This document shows, piece by piece, positions 60,319 through 64,000 of a DNA stretch of 64,000 bases; within the stretch, counting starts at the first letter, position 1; every line of letters begins with the position of its first letter. The notes under the pieces are model-generated. The model was given only the letters and a program-made list of their open reading frames with translations. It was not told the DNA's origin and searched no databases. Made by a program: the position numbers and the translations under genes. This stretch comes from Rubrobacter calidifluminis (lineage in GTDB: Bacteria > Actinomycetota > Rubrobacteria > Rubrobacterales > Rubrobacteraceae), in the NCBI RefSeq assembly GCF_028617075.1, contig NZ_JAQKGV010000014.1, positions 1 to 64,000 on the forward strand, in the 5' to 3' direction.

Positions 60319-61635
60319 TCAGTCCTCGTAGTAGTCGAGGCCCGTGTGGTGGATGACCTCTTCGCCCATGATCGTGCGCAGGGTATTCTTCAGCTTCATG
60401 AGCTGGATGAAGAGGTCGTGCTCCGGGTAGAGCTCCGGCGGGACCATCGGGCTCTTGAAGTAGAACGAGAGCCACTCCTGGATGCCGCCCATCGAAGCCC
60501 GCTGCGCGAGGTCGAGGAAGAGTGCCAGGTCGAGCACGATCGGGGCCGCCAGGATCGAGTCGCGGGCGAGGAAGTTGATCTTTATCTGCATCGGGTAGCC
60601 GAGCCACCCGAAGATGTCTATGTTGTCCCAGCCCTCCTTCGCATCACCCCGCGGCGGGTAGTAGTTGATCTTGACCAGGTGGGAGAGTTTGCCGTAGAGC
60701 TCGGGGTAGACGTCGGGCTGAAGGATGTAGTCGAGGACCGAGAGCTTCGAGACTTCCTTGCTCTTGAGGTTCTCCGGAGCGTCGAGCACCTCCCCGTCGC
60801 GGTTGCCGAGGATGTTGGTCGAGAACCAGCCCTCCATCCCGAGCATCCTGGCCTTGATACCGGGAGCCACCACCGTCTTCATCCAGGTCTGTCCGGTCTT
60901 GTAGTCCTTCCCCGCTATCGGAACACCCCGCTCGGTGGCGAGCTGCACCAGAGCCGGAATGTCTACCGCGAGAGAGGGCGAACCATTGGCATAGGGCACC
61001 CCCTCCATGATCGCCGCGTAGGCGTAGATCATCGCCGGAGAGATGGCTGGGCTGGACTCATCGAGTCCCCTCTCGAAGGCCTCCACGGTGGTGTGGACGT
61101 CCTGCACCTGCAGGTAGGCCTCGGTCGAGGCACAGCTGATCATCACCACCCGTTCAAGCCCGTTCTCCCGCTTGAAGCGCCTTATGTCCTCCCTCACCTG
61201 CTCGGCAGCCTCCCTGAGAGAGGAGTAGCGCTTCCTGTGCGTCGCCTCAAGCCTCCCCACGTAACGCTCGTCGAAGACCGCCGGCCATGGTCTCACCCGC
61301 TTGAGCTCGTCCCGCACTGTGTTGAGATGCTCTTTCTCCAGCACCCCCGCGACCACGGCAGCCTCATAGGCGTCGTCAGGGAATGCATCCCACCCGCCGA
61401 AGACGAGATCCCCCAACTCCGCCAGCGGCACGAACTCCTTTATCTTCGGGTTCCGTTCCTCGGTGCGCTTGCCGAGCCTGATCGTGCCAAGCTGCGTCAG
61501 AGAGCCAACCGGATCACCAAACCCTTTCTTTATCAGCTCGACCCCCGCCATGAACGTCGTCGCCACCGCACCCATCCCGGGCATCAAAACTCCGAGCCTG
61601 CCCTCCGCAGGACTTATCTTCCTCGCTGCACCCAT
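60319..61635 (-). CDS. ino1: Inositol-3-phosphate synthase
   Basis: 438 aa. Converts glucose-6-phosphate to inositol-3-phosphate with NAD+. GVLMPGMGAVATTFMAGVELIKKG is the NAD-binding start and FGGWDAFPDDAYEAAVVAGVL, GKDYKTGQTWMKTVVAPGIKARML, SNILGNRDGEVL-like (STNILGNRDGEVL) and VKINYYPPRGDAKEGWDNID are family motifs. ATG 61635 after AGGAGGGTCC. Divergent from the IPCT/DIPPS gene, which uses its product; the two form a di-myo-inositol-phosphate pathway. Confidence 0.95.
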   Translation of the reverse strand: MGAARKISPAEGRLGVLMPGMGAVATTFMAGVELIKKGFGDPVGSLTQLGTIRLGKRTEERNPKIKEFVPLAELGDLVFGGWDAFPDDAYEAAVVAGVLEKEHLNTVRDELKRVRPWPAVFDERYVGRLEATHRKRYSSLREAAEQVREDIRRFKRENGLERVVMISCASTEAYLQVQDVHTTVEAFERGLDESSPAISPAMIYAYAAIMEGVPYANGSPSLAVDIPALVQLATERGVPIAGKDYKTGQTWMKTVVAPGIKARMLGMEGWFSTNILGNRDGEVLDAPENLKSKEVSKLSVLDYILQPDVYPELYGKLSHLVKINYYPPRGDAKEGWDNIDIFGWLGYPMQIKINFLARDSILAAPIVLDLALFLDLAQRASMGGIQEWLSFYFKSPMVPPELYPEHDLFIQLMKLKNTLRTIMGEEVIHHTGLDYYED

Positions 61636-61687
61636 GGACCCTCCTTTCTGTATGCATACCCGACACCACAGAACCTGACGACCTCTG

Positions 61688-61693
61688 AGTATA
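61688..61693 (-). promoter_or_regulatory. Candidate -10 box of ino1
   Basis: TATACT on the minus strand, 53 bases before ino1. No strong -35 seen at 17 bases. Confidence 0.35.
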
Positions 61694-61758
61694 CCGCAAA
61701 CAACTCTTTATAAGCTTTCGTTCTTTTTACGCCAACAAAGATTGTTCAGATGTAATGA

Positions 61759-61787
61759 TTGAAAGATCACGTGTTGCGAGTTAACAT
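61759..61787 (+). promoter_or_regulatory. Candidate promoter of the IPCT/DIPPS gene
   Basis: TTGAAA (61759-61764) and TAACAT (61782-61787) separated by exactly 17 bases, on the plus strand, in the divergent gap with ino1. Confidence 0.5.
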
Positions 61788-61901
61788 TGGAGCAACTTTC
61801 TGAGCGGTGGATTGCCTGGCACCGGACCCGGCCCGGATATGTTTTTCCGGGCGGATCTCTTCTTGCGTGTCTGGCGGGCTTTTGGAGCCGGAGGTGTGAG
61901 G

Positions 61902-63185
61902 ATGATGGTGCAGGAGACTGAAACCGGCGCGGCTGTACTCGCTGCGGGCTTCGGGGAGAGGATGCGGGACTGTGGCAGACCCAAGCCGCTCGTGCGGGTG
62001 GGTGGTCTGACGCTTCTGGAGAGGACCGTGCGCACGCTGAGGGCGGGTGGGCTCGAGGGGCCGGTGGTCGTCGTGGTGGGCTACCGGGCCGAGGAGGTTT
62101 CGCGGTTCTGCGAGGAGAGAGATCTCGCGGTGAGGGTGGTCGAGAACCCGGACTATCCGCGGGGCAACGGGACGTCGGTACTGGCTGCGATTGATCATCT
62201 ACCGGAGAGGTTCGTGGTCTCCATGGTGGATCACGTACATAGTCCGGAGGCAGTGCGCAGGCTTCTCGTCCAGCGGGGGGAGTTCGTTGCGGCGGTGGAC
62301 AGTCGGCCGCTGTTTGCGGATCCTGCCGAGGCCACCCGGGTAAGGCTGCGGGGCGGGGGCGTGGTCGACTTTGGTAAGGGGCTTACGCCCTACGACGCGC
62401 TGGATGCGGGGCTGTTTTTGTGCTCCCGCAGTGTACTGCAGAAGCTCTCCGGCGAGGAGGATGGACCGCTCTCCTGGAACGAGCTGAAACGGAGGTGGCT
62501 TGCACAGGGAGGACGGATAGAGGCAGTAGACCTCGACGGAGCGCCGTGGACTGACGTGGACACGCCGGCCGACATCGAGCGGGCGCTGGAAGCCATCCTG
62601 AGCTGGGCCGCATCCGGCAATGACGGCTTCGTCTCGCGACACTTCAATCGCAGGCTGAGTCGCCGGGTGACCCGCCGGCTGCTCGGCACCCCGGTAGCGC
62701 CGGATCACGTGAGCCTGGCCAGCTTCGCGCTGGCCGCGGCGGGGGCGTTCTCGATCTTGCGTGGCCGGATGAGGCTCGGGGGGGCGCTGGTACAGCTATC
62801 TTCGGTGGTGGACGGCTGCGACGGGGAACTCGCCCGGGCCCGGCTCGAGTCCTCCCCGAGAGGGGGCGTGCTCGACGCAGTCCTGGACCGCTGGTCGGAT
62901 GCTCTCGTGATCTCCGCGCTCGCCGCACGCCGAAGGTCAGCGCAAATCCTCGGCTATCCGGCGCTCGCCGGAGCGTTGCTCGTACCGTACACCAGGGCCC
63001 GCTGGGAGGCGACCATCGGCAAAATACCGCGCAGTTTCACGGGCCTCGGCGCGACCCGCGACGTGCGGCTGGCGATCCTCGCTCTCGGCGCACTCCTCGG
63101 GCGTCCTGCTCCCGCCCTCGGTGCCGTCGCTCTCCTCTCCAACGTCGAAGTGGTACGCCGGCTGGCCGGACTACCGGGCTTCTGA
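61902..63185 (+). CDS. Bifunctional inositol-1-phosphate cytidylyltransferase/di-myo-inositol-phosphate-phosphate synthase
   Basis: 427 aa from ATG 61902 with GGAGG upstream (a longer TTG frame exists). N-terminal nucleotidyltransferase (VLAAGFGERMRDCGRPKPLVRVGG, VVGYRAEEVSRFCEE, ...MVDHVHSPE...). C-terminal CDP-alcohol phosphotransferase with DGCDGELARARLESSPRGGV, where D-x2-DG-x2-AR-x8-G-x3-D-x3-D is intact, plus TM helices. The fused enzyme activates inositol-1-phosphate with CTP and condenses it with another to give phosphorylated di-myo-inositol phosphate. A separate phosphatase is not seen. Known as a heat-stress solute pathway in Rubrobacter. Confidence 0.92.
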   Translation: MMVQETETGAAVLAAGFGERMRDCGRPKPLVRVGGLTLLERTVRTLRAGGLEGPVVVVVGYRAEEVSRFCEERDLAVRVVENPDYPRGNGTSVLAAIDHLPERFVVSMVDHVHSPEAVRRLLVQRGEFVAAVDSRPLFADPAEATRVRLRGGGVVDFGKGLTPYDALDAGLFLCSRSVLQKLSGEEDGPLSWNELKRRWLAQGGRIEAVDLDGAPWTDVDTPADIERALEAILSWAASGNDGFVSRHFNRRLSRRVTRRLLGTPVAPDHVSLASFALAAAGAFSILRGRMRLGGALVQLSSVVDGCDGELARARLESSPRGGVLDAVLDRWSDALVISALAARRRSAQILGYPALAGALLVPYTRARWEATIGKIPRSFTGLGATRDVRLAILALGALLGRPAPALGAVALLSNVEVVRRLAGLPGF

Positions 63186-63203
63186 GCTCCCGCGAACGGC
63201 GAG

Positions 63204-63212
63204 TTATCCACC
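63204..63212 (+). other. Near-consensus DnaA box (TTATCCACC)
   Basis: One mismatch to TTATCCACA, 11 bases before the palindrome with two perfect boxes. Confidence 0.55.
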
Positions 63213-63218
63213 GTCTGG

Positions 63219-63252
63219 CCATCTTATCCACAACATGTTGTGGATAAGATGG
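63219..63252. repeat. Perfect 34-bp palindrome of two inverted DnaA boxes
   Basis: Each arm reads CCATCTTATCCACAACA on its own strand. It contains TTATCCACA (63224-63232) and its reverse complement TGTGGATAA (63239-63247). It lies between the convergent IPCT/DIPPS and Nudix genes, with no T-run, so a plain terminator seems a poor explanation. It could be a DnaA-titration or replication-control site, or a cruciform/terminator. Confidence 0.75.
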
Positions 63253-63269
63253 GCGGGCACGTCCACCCT

Positions 63270-63911
63270 TCAATCGGGCTTCCAGCCCAATCGGACGAGC
63301 AACCCGGCGGTCATCGCCGCCGTCGCCCCCCATATGTTGTGATCACCGACCGAGAAGACGGGAACCTCGTACTCGCGCCCGTCGCGCCGCCAGACTATCT
63401 CCCGGAAGGTCTCGGGAGCCATCAGTACCTCGAGCGGGACGGTGAACACCTCCTGGACCTCACCGGGCGAGGAGAGAGAGTACTCCGCACCTTTGGGCAA
63501 CAGGCCGACGTAGGGGCTGACCAGGAAACCCGAGGCCGGGATGTACATCTTCTCCAGCCTCCCGAGAACCTCGACCCGGGAGGGGTCGAGCAACACCTCC
63601 TCGTGAGACTCGCGCAGCGCGGTCTCCATAAGAGAGGAATCCCTCGGCTCGAACCGGCCGCCCGGAAACGAGATCTGACCGGCATGGTTGCGCAGGCCCT
63701 CCTTTCGCAGGGTGTAGATGATCCTCTTCTCACCGCGGACCACCGGAATGAGCACGGCGGCCTCCCGCACGCGTGCCCCCGCGGGGGGCACCCTCGGTCG
63801 GCGCTTTCCCGTCTCGAGGTCACGCGGAGAGAACCTCTCGTACACCTCGCGCCAGTTGGGCAGCGGTCGGGATACAGCCTCGCGCAGACGCCTATCAAAC
63901 CCGTCCTCCAT
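63270..63911 (-). CDS. Nudix hydrolase, CoA-pyrophosphatase type
   Basis: 213 aa. Nudix box in GGRFEPRDSSLMETALRESHEEVLLD (G-x5-E-x7-REx2EE type), followed by LGRLEKMYIPASGFLVSPYVGLLP of the NudL/CoAse group. It would cut pyrophosphate bonds in CoA or nucleotide derivatives. ATG 63911 is the probable start; the same frame stays open to the window edge (63986 region), so a longer start cannot be excluded. Upstream bases 63912-64000 hold no feature I can identify. Confidence 0.88.
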   Translation of the reverse strand: MEDGFDRRLREAVSRPLPNWREVYERFSPRDLETGKRRPRVPPAGARVREAAVLIPVVRGEKRIIYTLRKEGLRNHAGQISFPGGRFEPRDSSLMETALRESHEEVLLDPSRVEVLGRLEKMYIPASGFLVSPYVGLLPKGAEYSLSSPGEVQEVFTVPLEVLMAPETFREIVWRRDGREYEVPVFSVGDHNIWGATAAMTAGLLVRLGWKPD

Positions 63912-64000
63912 AGGGCTAAATATAGCCCATGGGCCCTCCCAGCGGCGAAACCTGACCATCCGGGACCAACCATCGGGCACACGCAAAACCGTCGTCGGGT

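Noticed and set aside
63204-63252. The DnaA-box cluster as the chromosome origin
   Set aside because: No dnaA, dnaN, rpmH or AT-rich unwinding region nearby; only three boxes. Kept as a replication-control candidate.
1-64000. CRISPR arrays, prophage, rRNA genes
   Set aside because: I saw no regularly spaced direct repeats, phage structural genes or rRNA sequence.

Overview
The window reads as a chromosomal segment of a thermophilic Rubrobacter-like actinobacterium. The DNA is GC-rich, the gene set and order look actinobacterial, and it carries a myo-inositol-phosphate synthase gene divergent from a fused inositol-phosphate cytidylyltransferase/transferase. That pair makes di-myo-inositol phosphate, a thermoprotective solute known from Rubrobacter xylanophilus. 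The genus is inferred; no search was run. Genes are tightly packed, often with ATGA- or GTGA-type overlaps and with TTG or GTG starts. No gene-free stretch exceeds 300 bases; the largest are about 61636-61901 and 38046-38261, and both are regulatory.

Region 1 (1-4.8 kb) is a decaying surface-polysaccharide/signalling segment. It holds a 5'-truncated GDP-fucose synthase remnant, a LuxR-type response regulator, a PAS/GAF/HisKA_3 kinase split by a frameshift, and a sugar-phosphate transferase cut in two by a 1003-bp IS630-family element. The transposase of that element is itself frameshifted three times.

Region 2 (4.9-27.2 kb) is housekeeping: lepA, rpsT, holA, comEC-comEA, an epimerase, tRNA-Ala(GGC), then a long minus-strand run tig-clpP-clpX-valS-folC-(34-aa ORF)-zinc ribbon-ndk-maf-radC-mreBCD-rodA, followed by rplU-rpmA-obg-nadD-rsfS. 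Start-stop overlaps suggest strong translational coupling. A tRNA-Leu(UAG) lies upstream of tig.

Region 3 (27.2-49.9 kb) starts with corA and a secreted SGNH hydrolase, then becomes a dense sulfur/redox island. It contains ArsR, rhodanese, thioredoxin, glutaredoxin, DUF302, two DUF202 proteins, a cytoplasmic molybdopterin oxidoreductase with a fused FeS-NrfD partner, a LysR regulator with two candidate boxes, a sulfide:quinone oxidoreductase, an MFS transporter, an ArsR-rhodanese fusion with a clear operator, a second SQR-like flavoprotein, TetR and Crp regulators, a Lon-type protease, a stress protein, a split YeeE/YedE transporter and a CstB-like persulfide dioxygenase-rhodanese. A plausible job is uptake and oxidation of reduced sulfur (sulfide to persulfide to sulfite or thiosulfate), feeding electrons to quinone, with persulfide detoxification.

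Region 4 (49.9-64 kb) holds a 1597-aa NAD-glutamate dehydrogenase, a 59-aa membrane peptide, pgsA, a type II NADH dehydrogenase, YjbQ, an AlkA-type glycosylase, a MIP18-type protein, a secreted lipase, the di-myo-inositol-phosphate pair and a Nudix hydrolase. Between the last two convergent genes lies a perfect 34-bp palindrome built from two consensus DnaA boxes.
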